Shown here: positions 17,197 to 24,902 of the stretch, piece after piece
Numbering within the stretch: position 1 is the first letter of the stretch
How the letters are laid out: each line of letters begins with the position of its first letter
Assembly: GCA_015057035.1 (NCBI GenBank)
Contig: SVFC01000008.1
Coordinates: 1-64,000, forward strand
DNA: 64,000 nucleotides
Direction of reading: 5' to 3'
From: Lachnospiraceae bacterium
GTDB lineage: Bacteria > Bacillota > Clostridia > Lachnospirales > Lachnospiraceae
Notes under the pieces: model-generated
Databases searched by the model: none
Told to the model about the DNA's origin: nothing
The model's input: the letters and a program-made list of their open reading frames with translations, nothing else
Program-made: the position numbers and the translations under genes

Positions 17197-17226
17197 AAAC
17201 AGCAGGGATAAACTCCCTGCTGTTTT
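17197..17226. terminator. Bidirectional terminator after rubrerythrin
   Basis: AAAACAGCAGGGA pairs with TCCCTGCTGTTTTT around a short loop. It lies between converging genes and has an A run and a T run on opposite sides. Confidence 0.85.
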
Positions 17227-17229
17227 TAT

Positions 17230-17823
17230 TTACATCTCCTCAACCGCCTTCGGCACAATCATAAACGTCGCCAGATAATGGCCAAGATTTCCAACTATTG
17301 CAATCAACTGTGAAACCAATATCACAGTCTCTTCCGGAAACGTCCTCCACACAACAAAAAGCGTTACTGTCGCAGATATTACCGAATAAGCAATCATCGC
17401 ACCCATGATTACTTTGATTGCAATAATATATTCAAAGCCTTTATATGTTACATAGATTAAAAATGCATAATATACCAGCCATACAAGATTTGAGAACACC
17501 CAGCCGCCTGATACTTTTTCACCGAGTATCTGATAATCTTCCCATGCATACATGGCTGTAACCGCGAACTGAAACACAAAGGTACAGCACAGCAATAATT
17601 GTGACTTTTCTGTTTTATAGAATACCAACACATACACCAGTAGCATCACTGTTGGCATAAGCCCCAAACCTGTGTTAATGATATTATCTGATGTAAGCGG
17701 ATACATATCCGTCATTAGATGAAGCATTCCCGCCTGCAAGAGTTTCATCAGCAACGAAATCATCAATAAAACCGAAGTTGTCATAGCAACTTTATCTTCC
17801 TTAATTCTATCAAATAAACCCAT
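17230..17823 (-). CDS. Multi-spanning membrane protein of unknown function
   Basis: A 197-residue protein with about six hydrophobic helices (from VAMTTSVLLMISLLMKLL to HYLATFMIV) and short loops. No catalytic or transport motif is recognisable. I chose the ATG at 17823 (MGLFDRIKED), which has GGAGG seven bases upstream; an ATG 12 bases earlier is itself part of that site. It stands alone between rbr and the PilZ genes, transcribed opposite to both. Confidence 0.6.
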   Translation of the reverse strand: MGLFDRIKEDKVAMTTSVLLMISLLMKLLQAGMLHLMTDMYPLTSDNIINTGLGLMPTVMLLVYVLVFYKTEKSQLLLCCTFVFQFAVTAMYAWEDYQILGEKVSGGWVFSNLVWLVYYAFLIYVTYKGFEYIIAIKVIMGAMIAYSVISATVTLFVVWRTFPEETVILVSQLIAIVGNLGHYLATFMIVPKAVEEM

Positions 17824-17971
17824 ATTTTCCTCCATTCAATCAGAATCTTTTTTAATTATAGCAGACTCCCTACTCTTGTAGCAATTCATAATATAAAATT
17901 CATTTCTTCCCCCTTTTCTTTTGGTAAAGAAATGGTATAATTTACTTGTATTATGTATGATGGAGGGGAAT

Positions 17972-18634
17972 ATGAAATACGTCTTTTCTGAAATACCAGA
18001 AGGTAGTCCAATTGCACTAATGCTACACAACGGTTCCATTCATATGCGAATGGACGCTGATATTGTTAGTTTTGTTCGCGAAGATATTGCTATTATCACG
18101 TTGCATACCTCTATTACTCAGATTTTAAAGTTTGATAATATCGATATCGAGGTACTCTTTACCACTCGCGATGGAATCCCATACCAGTGGCGCAAAGCCA
18201 AAATTGTATATTTTAAGGGAAACTATGTCCTGCAAGTAAAGGGCGATGGCGCAAGATACAATCGCCGCTGTACATATCGTGTTGGTGTCTCCCGCTCAGC
18301 TCAGCTTCAAACAAACGACGGACGCGAATACAGAGTTATGGTAAAAGACGTTAGCCTCACAGGCTTCTCTGTTACTGACCGCAGCGGAGATGTTGTATTA
18401 TTTGAAGGCGATGGTGCCACCTTGGTTTACGAGGATCTTGGCCACGAACTTGATCTCCTTGGTACAGTAGTTCGTATTATAGAAAAAGACGGATACAAGA
18501 CCTACGGTTTTAGTATCCTCCGTTCCTGCAAGGACCTTCCATCCTATATCGCTATGAAGCAACGTAGAAAACGTAATAATTTGCCACCATCTTATGTTAT
18601 TGACCCAGAGAACAAAGGAGAAGAAGAAGTATGA
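17972..18634 (+). CDS. PilZ-domain protein, first of a tandem pair
   Basis: A 220-residue protein. The first about 90 residues form a YcgR-N-like beta domain (KYVFSEIPEGSPIALML, LFTTRDGIPYQW). The PilZ domain starts at about 95 with the c-di-GMP-binding R99-x3-R103 (RRCTYR) and continues with D126-x-S-x2-G131 (DVSLTG). It would bind cyclic di-GMP and change a partner, perhaps motility or envelope machinery. I chose the ATG at 17972 because GGAGGGG precedes it. It overlaps the next PilZ gene by four bases (ATGA). Confidence 0.85.
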   Translation: MKYVFSEIPEGSPIALMLHNGSIHMRMDADIVSFVREDIAIITLHTSITQILKFDNIDIEVLFTTRDGIPYQWRKAKIVYFKGNYVLQVKGDGARYNRRCTYRVGVSRSAQLQTNDGREYRVMVKDVSLTGFSVTDRSGDVVLFEGDGATLVYEDLGHELDLLGTVVRIIEKDGYKTYGFSILRSCKDLPSYIAMKQRRKRNNLPPSYVIDPENKGEEEV

Positions 18635-19239
18635 AAGTAGAATTTCCATCTTTAGAACCAGGCAGTCGATTAAACCTGAACATCTCTAATGGCTTAAACA
18701 GCCTTGAAATGGGCTCTACTCTTGTAAAACATGTAAAAGACCACATTGCTTTAATTAGTCTTGACCACACAGAACATGTATTGAAATTTGATAATGTTAC
18801 TATAAATGCTATCTACACAAACCCAGAAGGAATTCCATACATCTGGCTTAACGTAAAAATCGTGTTCTATCAAGGACAATACCTGATTCAAGTGGACCCT
18901 AACGGCGGACGCCGTCACAATCGACGTTGCAGTTTCCGTGTTGGAGTTTCTCAAAGCGTTCGTATGCATGTAGATTCTTTGGGTGCTGTTGACGCAATGA
19001 TTCGTGATATTAGTTTAAGTGGATTCTCTGTTACTGACCGTAAAAACGAATGGCATTTGCCAAAAGGTGCTCGTGGATCTATCAAATTCGAAGACCTTGG
19101 ACACGAACTGGAACTAGAAGGATATGTTGTACGAATTGATGACCAGGAAACCTATTGTGTGTATGGGTTTGTTATTACTCGCGCAAGTCGAGACCTATCC
19201 TCTTATGTAAATATTAAACAACGTAGAACTAGAAACTAA
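18631..19239 (+). CDS. PilZ-domain protein, second of a tandem pair
   Basis: A 202-residue paralogue of the preceding protein. It has the same N-terminal beta domain and a PilZ domain with R99-x3-R103 (RRCSFR) and D126-x-S-x2-G131 (DISLSG) at the same residue numbers. The identical placement indicates tandem duplication followed by divergence. Both retain all c-di-GMP-contacting residues. The pair is closed by its own terminator. Confidence 0.85.
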   Translation: MKVEFPSLEPGSRLNLNISNGLNSLEMGSTLVKHVKDHIALISLDHTEHVLKFDNVTINAIYTNPEGIPYIWLNVKIVFYQGQYLIQVDPNGGRRHNRRCSFRVGVSQSVRMHVDSLGAVDAMIRDISLSGFSVTDRKNEWHLPKGARGSIKFEDLGHELELEGYVVRIDDQETYCVYGFVITRASRDLSSYVNIKQRRTRN

Positions 19240-19244
19240 AAAAT

Positions 19245-19291
19245 AAGCAGCTACAAATCTTTTTACATGATTTTGTAGCTGCTAAATTTTT
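19245..19291. terminator. Terminator between the PilZ pair and the CapA-like gene
   Basis: AGCAGCTACAAA (19246-19257) pairs with TTTGTAGCTGCT (19272-19283), followed by AAATTTTT. The A-rich other side makes it useful for the converging gene too. Confidence 0.75.
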
Positions 19292-20507
19292 ACTGCTTTT
19301 CTTTTACTAAACCGTTTTCATCAATCTCAATATTAATTGAAATATCTTCTAAATGTTTAAAAATTCGTTCTGCTTCTTCTCCAGATACGATTTGTGTTTT
19401 CGCTTTTTTCTGAATCGCAGGAACTACGGTAACCTCTAGGCTCTGTTCTTCATCATTCCCTGAAAAATGCAATTGAATTAACATACTATCCAAGGTCTTA
19501 TTGTTAAACCAGAAATTTCCTAAGCTATAAATAATTGGTTTACCATTATAATATTCCATTCCCTGTAAACAATGAGAATGTCCACCAATAATTACATCCG
19601 CACCTGCATCCAAATATTCCTTGCCCGTGGTAAGCTGCACATCCTGTAACTTGGTGCTGTATTCTGTACCCCAATGAACTACCGCTACAACAAAATCTGC
19701 ATTCGCCTTCGCTTCCTTAATAACCTCCAGGAAAAGTGTGGTATCATAACAGCGTAAAATTCCAGGGCTGTCTTCTGTTGCCTGAGGTGTCATTTTGTAT
19801 TTCTCTGCGCGAGAGGCGCCAACAAGAGCCACTATCTTACCATCAAACTCAAAATACAATGGTTTCATAGCTTCCTCTAGATTTTTCCCTGCACCAAAGT
19901 ATTTGATGCCTGCATTCTCTAATGTGGCAAAGGTATCCAGCAACGCTTCTTTTCCGTAATCATACACATGGTTGTTTGCCAACTGAGCTACGTCTACCCC
20001 CATCTCTTGAAGAACCGCCACTCTATCAGGATGCGCGCGGAAAGTATATGCTTTTCCTTTTAAAGGCGAGCCCTTTGTGCTGTATGTAAATTCATTATTT
20101 AGACACATCAGGTCTGCTTCCTGCATAATTGTCATCAACTCTGGCGAGATACATCCGTAGATTCCATTCTCACTTTTATCCAGCTGCGCAGTAGTAACCG
20201 CACTCTCATCCAAACTGATATCTCCCCCGAAACACAAGGTAAAATCGTACTCATGCAGGTCTGGAAGCTCTGTTTCTGTAGGAACCTCTGTTTCAGAATC
20301 TGTCTCACTTTCCGTTACCACTTCTGTGATATCTTCTGTGCCTGATGATGGAAGATGAGATTCACTTTCGTGAAAAGACCCTGTCTCACCTACATCTCCC
20401 GTCTGGCTTGTCCCACTCTCAGCTGATAGTCCATTTCCACAGCCAACCAATAGGAACAACGCCAAAAGCAACGCCAAAACTCGGCTCAAATTAAATCTTG
20501 ATTTCAT
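19290..20507 (-). CDS. CapA-family lipoprotein (poly-gamma-glutamate synthesis PgsA/CapA type)
   Basis: A 405-residue protein with a lipoprotein signal (LALLLALFLLVGC; lipidated Cys at 23) and a Thr/Glu/Ser-rich linker to about residue 88. The CapA metallophosphatase-like domain follows: CFGGDISLDE, LNNEFTYS, LANNHVYDYG, VVHWGTEYS and GGHSHCLQGME carry the Asp, Asn and His residues of a di-metal site. Such proteins are associated with capsule or poly-gamma-glutamate export, but no pgsB/pgsC neighbours are present, so it may act on another envelope polymer. It forms its own unit with no linked genes. Confidence 0.8.
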   Translation of the reverse strand: MKSRFNLSRVLALLLALFLLVGCGNGLSAESGTSQTGDVGETGSFHESESHLPSSGTEDITEVVTESETDSETEVPTETELPDLHEYDFTLCFGGDISLDESAVTTAQLDKSENGIYGCISPELMTIMQEADLMCLNNEFTYSTKGSPLKGKAYTFRAHPDRVAVLQEMGVDVAQLANNHVYDYGKEALLDTFATLENAGIKYFGAGKNLEEAMKPLYFEFDGKIVALVGASRAEKYKMTPQATEDSPGILRCYDTTLFLEVIKEAKANADFVVAVVHWGTEYSTKLQDVQLTTGKEYLDAGADVIIGGHSHCLQGMEYYNGKPIIYSLGNFWFNNKTLDSMLIQLHFSGNDEEQSLEVTVVPAIQKKAKTQIVSGEEAERIFKHLEDISINIEIDENGLVKEKQ

Positions 20508-20559
20508 TTTCTTCCCCTTTATATACTTTACTTATTCATATTATAACGCTTTTCGGACA

Positions 20560-20600
20560 AAAAGTAACCCCCTTGTGAAGGGTATTCACAAAGGGGGCAA
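20560..20600 (-). terminator. Terminator of the sugar ABC operon
   Basis: On the minus strand CCCCCTTTGTGAA pairs with CTTCACAAGGGGG around a four-base loop, followed by TTACTTTTTG. It lies directly after the LacI-type gene. Confidence 0.85.
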
Positions 20601-20602
20601 AA

Positions 20603-21616
20603 CTATCTATCTATTTTCTTTACACTCTCACCTTGAATCAGTTCAAACGGCACAATCACATGACTGGCAGGCCGATTATAATCCATCATTCCAAGGAGCA
20701 CCTCTACACTCTTGGTGGCAATCTCCTTATACCCCTGACGGATAGTCGCAATCTTTGGATTATAGTATTCTGCCAAAGGAATACCATCAAATCCCATAAC
20801 CGAAATATCTTCCGGAACCTGAAGTCCGTAATCACGTATTGCTCGTACTGCACCAACAGCCATCGTATCAGCCATTGCAAATATCGCGGTTAACGGCAAT
20901 CCTTTTTTTAATAATCGTGTAGTGGCGCGATATGCACTATCAAAAGAGAACCTGCCTGATTCATAATATGCATCTGGATCAAATTCTAATCCGTGCTTCT
21001 CAAAGCTATTCAAGCACCCCATAAAGCGCTGCTTAGATGTACGACTGACAAATCTGTCACCACCTATAACACCAATATTACGATGTCCTTGTGCTAACAA
21101 ATAATCCATCGCCGTTTCTGAAGCCGCCACGTCGTCTGTTGCAATGGAAGAGAGATTCTCAAATCCCAGCATATCGCCCTGGTTTGTTACCAAGACACTC
21201 GGTACTGTAACCGCAGAAAACTCTGCCTCAAAATACTGTGGGTTACCACCAAGAAACATTACACCAAGAGGTTTTCTCTCTCTGCAAAGTCGTACCGCTT
21301 CTTCAACTTCGTTCCTGTCTTCGTCCAAATAGTACACGCGAAGAGAATAAGAAGTCTCCGCAACAATGTTTTGCATCTCTTCAATGATGCTGGCAAAAAG
21401 CATATTGGATGTACCTTTTACCAAAACCAGAATATTCTTGGTCACACCCTGCTTCAAATGCTTCGCATTGTTGTTTGGCACGAAATGATATGCCTCTACT
21501 ATCTCCATTATCTTCTGTTTTGCAACAGGACTCACATCTGATTTATTGTTTAACACACGGGATACCGTGCTCACAGAGTAGCCTGATTCTCTAGCAATAT
21601 CTACAATTGTAATCAT
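20603..21616 (-). CDS. LacI-family transcriptional regulator
   Basis: A 337-residue regulator with the N-terminal helix-turn-helix TIVDIARESGYSVSTVSRVLNN, the hinge helix (PNNNAKHLKQG), and a periplasmic-binding-protein-like sensor domain (MFLGGNPQYF, GHRNIGVIGGD, TAIFAMADTMAVGAVRAI, VPEDISVMGFDGIPLAEY). It is the last gene of the sugar ABC operon and probably represses it by binding the AACGTT-centred repeats at 24744-24770, lifting on sugar binding. The effector is unknown. Confidence 0.9.
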   Translation of the reverse strand: MITIVDIARESGYSVSTVSRVLNNKSDVSPVAKQKIMEIVEAYHFVPNNNAKHLKQGVTKNILVLVKGTSNMLFASIIEEMQNIVAETSYSLRVYYLDEDRNEVEEAVRLCRERKPLGVMFLGGNPQYFEAEFSAVTVPSVLVTNQGDMLGFENLSSIATDDVAASETAMDYLLAQGHRNIGVIGGDRFVSRTSKQRFMGCLNSFEKHGLEFDPDAYYESGRFSFDSAYRATTRLLKKGLPLTAIFAMADTMAVGAVRAIRDYGLQVPEDISVMGFDGIPLAEYYNPKIATIRQGYKEIATKSVEVLLGMMDYNRPASHVIVPFELIQGESVKKIDR

Positions 21617-21621
21617 CTTTT

Positions 21622-22464
21622 TTATCCTTTGACTGCTCCCGCAGCAACACCTTTAATGATGTACTTCTGACCACACAGATATACTACAATAATTGGAATT
21701 ACTGTAAGCATAATACATGCCATCATTGGTCCCATCTCTACTCTACCGTAACCGCCTCTGAAGTACTGAATCAACATAGGAATGGTTCTGTATTCCTTAA
21801 TATCCAATACCAATGTTGGCAACAGGTAATCGTTCCATACCCACATAGCCTCCAAAATACCAACCGAAATCATCGTTGGTTTTAGCATAGGCATAACAAT
21901 CTGAAAATACGTCTGAATCGGATTACAGCCATCAATCATAGCTGCTTCCTCAATCTCTACTGGAATGGATTTCATAAATCCGGTAAACATAAATACCGCA
22001 AGTCCAGCGCCAAATCCCAAGTAGATTACCCAGATATTCCATGGGGTGTTAAATTTCAAACGGTCTGCTGTCTGAGATAATGTGAACATTACCATCTGGA
22101 AAGGCACAACCATCGAAAATGCAAACATAAAGTACAGTGCTTTTGCGAAAAATGTATTAACACGAGTAATATACCACGCGCACATAGAACAAAGCAAGAG
22201 AATTGCCGCAACTGATGTAATTGTAATTACCAAACTATAACCCAAGCTCTTTAAAAAGCCCTGTGATTCGATTGCGGTAATGTAGTTTTGTAAGCCCGCA
22301 AAAATCTCTGCCGTTGGCAAATCAAATACGGTATCTGTACTAATTGCATTTTCCTGCTTAAAGGTATTAATTAAAATCATAAACACAGGATAAATCCACG
22401 CTACAGAAAGCACGGTTAAAACAACTGTCAAAAGAACATTTCCCACTTTAACGAATTTCTTCAT
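21622..22464 (-). CDS. Sugar ABC transporter permease, MalG type
   Basis: A 280-residue CUT1-family permease with six hydrophobic helices and the EAA loop EEAAMIDGCNPIQTYFQIVMP that docks the ATPase. The ATG at 22464 follows the stop of the other permease gene by one base, so the two are coupled; a longer frame upstream begins inside that gene. The operon has no ATPase, so a shared ATPase such as MsmX encoded elsewhere must energise it, as is usual for CUT1 systems in Firmicutes. Confidence 0.9.
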   Translation of the reverse strand: MKKFVKVGNVLLTVVLTVLSVAWIYPVFMILINTFKQENAISTDTVFDLPTAEIFAGLQNYITAIESQGFLKSLGYSLVITITSVAAILLLCSMCAWYITRVNTFFAKALYFMFAFSMVVPFQMVMFTLSQTADRLKFNTPWNIWVIYLGFGAGLAVFMFTGFMKSIPVEIEEAAMIDGCNPIQTYFQIVMPMLKPTMISVGILEAMWVWNDYLLPTLVLDIKEYRTIPMLIQYFRGGYGRVEMGPMMACIMLTVIPIIVVYLCGQKYIIKGVAAGAVKG

Positions 22465-22465
22465 T

Positions 22466-23317
22466 TTAACTCTGCACCTCCCTCTTACGTGTTGCATTCA
22501 GCTGAATCAAAGAAATAGTTACAACTAAAATACAGAAGATTACCGCCTTTGCCTGACCATATCCCTTCCACTGCATTCCTGCACGAGAATAGAAGGTCTG
22601 ATAAATATTTAAAGCTAACATATCAGTTGTATGATTTGGATCACCGCCTGTAAGGGCTAAGTTCTGATCAAACAACTTGAATGAATTTGTCAATGTTAAG
22701 AATACGCAAACAGTAATTGAAGACATAACCATAGGAAGTTTTACTTTAATCAAAGTCTGCCATGAATTTGCACCATCTACTCTTGCGGCTTCTAATACAT
22801 CCTCAGAGATATTCTGAAGTCCTGCGATGTAGATAATCATCATATAACCTATCTGCTGCCAGCACATCAGGATAATTAATCCCCAGTAACCCGCTGCAGT
22901 ATTTAATGCTAATAGTGGTGCTTCCACCAGAGATAGCACACAGTTAATTAAAATCTGCCAGATATAACCCAGCACAATTCCACCAATTAAGTTTGGCATA
23001 AAGAATACTGTACGGAAGAAGTTTGTACCTTTGAGTCCTCTTGTCAATAATAACGCCAAAGTAAACGCAATCACGTTAATTGAGAGAATAGATACTACCG
23101 CAAACGCCACAGTAAAACCAAATGAATCTAAAAACGCTTCATCCTGTAACACATAAATGTAGTTTTTAAGTCCGTTCCATTTTGCATTATCTACCGTTGT
23201 AAACTGGCAGAAAGATAAATATAATCCTTGAAGAAATGGCCAGATAAAACCAATACAGAATGCGATAAATGTAGGAAGCGTGAAAATCGGTCCATATTTT
23301 TTTAACGCCTTTTCCAT
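22466..23317 (-). CDS. Sugar ABC transporter permease, MalF/UgpA type
   Basis: A 283-residue CUT1 permease with six hydrophobic helices and the EAA loop EAARVDGANSWQTLIKVKLP. It pairs with the MalG-type permease directly downstream to form the transmembrane channel. A hairpin with a T run just upstream (23352-23383) separates it from the binding-protein gene and probably lowers its expression relative to that gene. Confidence 0.9.
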   Translation of the reverse strand: MEKALKKYGPIFTLPTFIAFCIGFIWPFLQGLYLSFCQFTTVDNAKWNGLKNYIYVLQDEAFLDSFGFTVAFAVVSILSINVIAFTLALLLTRGLKGTNFFRTVFFMPNLIGGIVLGYIWQILINCVLSLVEAPLLALNTAAGYWGLIILMCWQQIGYMMIIYIAGLQNISEDVLEAARVDGANSWQTLIKVKLPMVMSSITVCVFLTLTNSFKLFDQNLALTGGDPNHTTDMLALNIYQTFYSRAGMQWKGYGQAKAVIFCILVVTISLIQLNATRKREVQS

Positions 23318-23351
23318 AGTTTCCTCCTAGTGAATGTCAAATATGACGTAT

Positions 23352-23383
23352 AAAAAATGGCCAGGCAGGATGGCTGCCTGGCC
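23352..23383 (-). terminator. Intra-operon terminator between binding protein and permease genes
   Basis: On the minus strand GGCCAGGCAG and CTGCCTGGCC form a 10-bp GC-rich stem followed by ATTTTTT. It lies right after the binding-protein stop codon and before the MalF gene, a common way to make excess binding protein. Confidence 0.8.
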
Positions 23384-23394
23384 TAAGTTAACTA

Positions 23395-24684
23395 TTATTT
23401 TGTAAGATTTGCTTCTTTAGCCCATCCTTCTACGAATGCTGTTACAACTGCATTCCAGTTAGCATCTGTTGGGTCAGCTGCATATGCTGTTAAAGCAGAA
23501 CCAACACCATTCTTCCATTCTTCTGATGGCATTGTTGGGAAGTTCCAAGATACTGGAGTCTTTCCTACTGCTGTTAACTGTGCATCAACCTTAACGAAAA
23601 GGTTTGGAGATTCAACAGCTTTCTTGAATGGAATTACAAATCCCATATCATCAGCCATAGCTTTTGTTCCTTCTTCAGAAGTTACACACCAGTTAATGAA
23701 ATCAAGAGTAGCTTTGATATCAACTTCGCTTGCGTTCTTGTTTACACACCAGTAGTTTTCTGTACCTGTACATAATCCCTGTTTAGCTTCTTCGCCTACA
23801 CCAACATAAATTGGAATCATTGTTAAATCGTTGTCTGTGAATTTGCCTTCACCTACAAGGTTGCCATATTCCCAAGAACCATTCTGGAAGAATACTGCTT
23901 TGCCAGCGAGGAATTCGTTACGAGAGTCATCACCTGTCTTAGCTGCTAAATCTTTACCAGCGCATGTGCTGTTGTTGATGTAAAGATCCCAAATCTGACG
24001 GTAGTTATCAAGGTATGTACCTTTGATAGCGTCTGTTGTTCCAATACCATCTTTCTGGTATTCGAAGTAGATTGGTAAGTTAGCTAAGTGTGTCTTAAAT
24101 CTCCAGTCAGAAGATCCATCCATACCAGCTGAAGAGAATGCTGAGAATCCGAGTTCAGCAGATCTAGCTGTGATGTCTTCTGCAACTTTCTTTAAATCTT
24201 CGAAAGAATCAATCTGGTCAACAGAATATCCTGCTTTAGCAAGTAATGTCTTGTTAACGATAATACCATATGATTCAACTACGTATGCGATACCATGTAC
24301 AGCATTGCCTTCTTTTAATGCAAAAGCATCGCTTGTTAACTGTTTGTAAATTTCAGATCCTGCAAGGTCATAGCAGTAATCTTTCCAGTTAGCAAGACCT
24401 ACAGGTCCGTTAACCTGGAATAATGTAGGAGCATCGCTCTTACCCATTTCACTCATAAGAGTTGTTTCATATTCACCAGATGCTGCTGTAACAACTTTAA
24501 CTTTAACACCAGTCTGTTGTTCATAAGATGCTGCAAGAGCTTCCCATTCTTCTTTCTGTTCTGGCTTGAAGTTCAAGTAGTAAACTGAAGCTTCTGTGTC
24601 AGCGTTTGCTGCTCCGTCACAACCAACGAACATTGTTAATCCCATTGCTGCAACGAGAAGTAAAGATAATAATTTCTTTTTCAT
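23395..24684 (-). CDS. Sugar ABC transporter substrate-binding lipoprotein
   Basis: A 429-residue extracellular solute-binding protein (family 1). The lipoprotein signal MKKKLLSLLLVAAMGLTMFVGC ends in the lipidated Cys at 22. The mature part has the family-1 pattern: VYYLNFKPEQKEEWEALAASYEQQTGVKVKV near the start, FQVNGPVGL, GIAYVVESYGIIVNKTLLAKAGY, and WEYGNLVGEG. I chose the ATG at 24684 because AGGAGGG precedes it. As first gene of the operon it lies behind the LacI-type operators. Substrate is unknown; uptake of oligosaccharides from pectin or galactan is possible but not shown. Confidence 0.9.
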   Translation of the reverse strand: MKKKLLSLLLVAAMGLTMFVGCDGAANADTEASVYYLNFKPEQKEEWEALAASYEQQTGVKVKVVTAASGEYETTLMSEMGKSDAPTLFQVNGPVGLANWKDYCYDLAGSEIYKQLTSDAFALKEGNAVHGIAYVVESYGIIVNKTLLAKAGYSVDQIDSFEDLKKVAEDITARSAELGFSAFSSAGMDGSSDWRFKTHLANLPIYFEYQKDGIGTTDAIKGTYLDNYRQIWDLYINNSTCAGKDLAAKTGDDSRNEFLAGKAVFFQNGSWEYGNLVGEGKFTDNDLTMIPIYVGVGEEAKQGLCTGTENYWCVNKNASEVDIKATLDFINWCVTSEEGTKAMADDMGFVIPFKKAVESPNLFVKVDAQLTAVGKTPVSWNFPTMPSEEWKNGVGSALTAYAADPTDANWNAVVTAFVEGWAKEANLTK

Positions 24685-24730
24685 TTCCGTTTTCCCTCCT
24701 GAAATTGTTATGAATTTGTGCACCGTTTGC

Positions 24731-24770
24731 GCAACCAAAACACTCGGTAACGTTCTCGGTAACGTTTTCA
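24731..24770 (-). promoter_or_regulatory. Cluster of LacI-family operator-like sites
   Basis: Two direct repeats TCGGTAACGTT at 24744-24754 and 24756-24766 (period 12) are centred on the AACGTT core typical of LacI-type operators. A third LacI-like palindrome, TTGCGCAA at 24727-24734, lies closer to the gene. All are 45-85 bases before the binding-protein start, where the operon promoter must be. Confidence 0.6.
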
Positions 24771-24839
24771 TAAGATATTTTTAACACATTTTGCCCTCTG
24801 ACACAATCCCCTTTTTAACATTTTGCACATATGTATAAA

Positions 24840-24889
24840 AAAACCACAATAATTTTGTTAAGATGTTACAACAAAATTATTATGGTTTT
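24840..24889 (-). terminator. Terminator of the two-component system operon
   Basis: A 20-bp stem (24840-24859 with 24870-24889; AAAACCA..TGGTTTT ends) is followed on the minus strand by TTTTTTT. It lies 13 bases after the histidine kinase gene. Confidence 0.85.
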
Positions 24890-24902
24890 TCTGAGCAACC
24901 GA

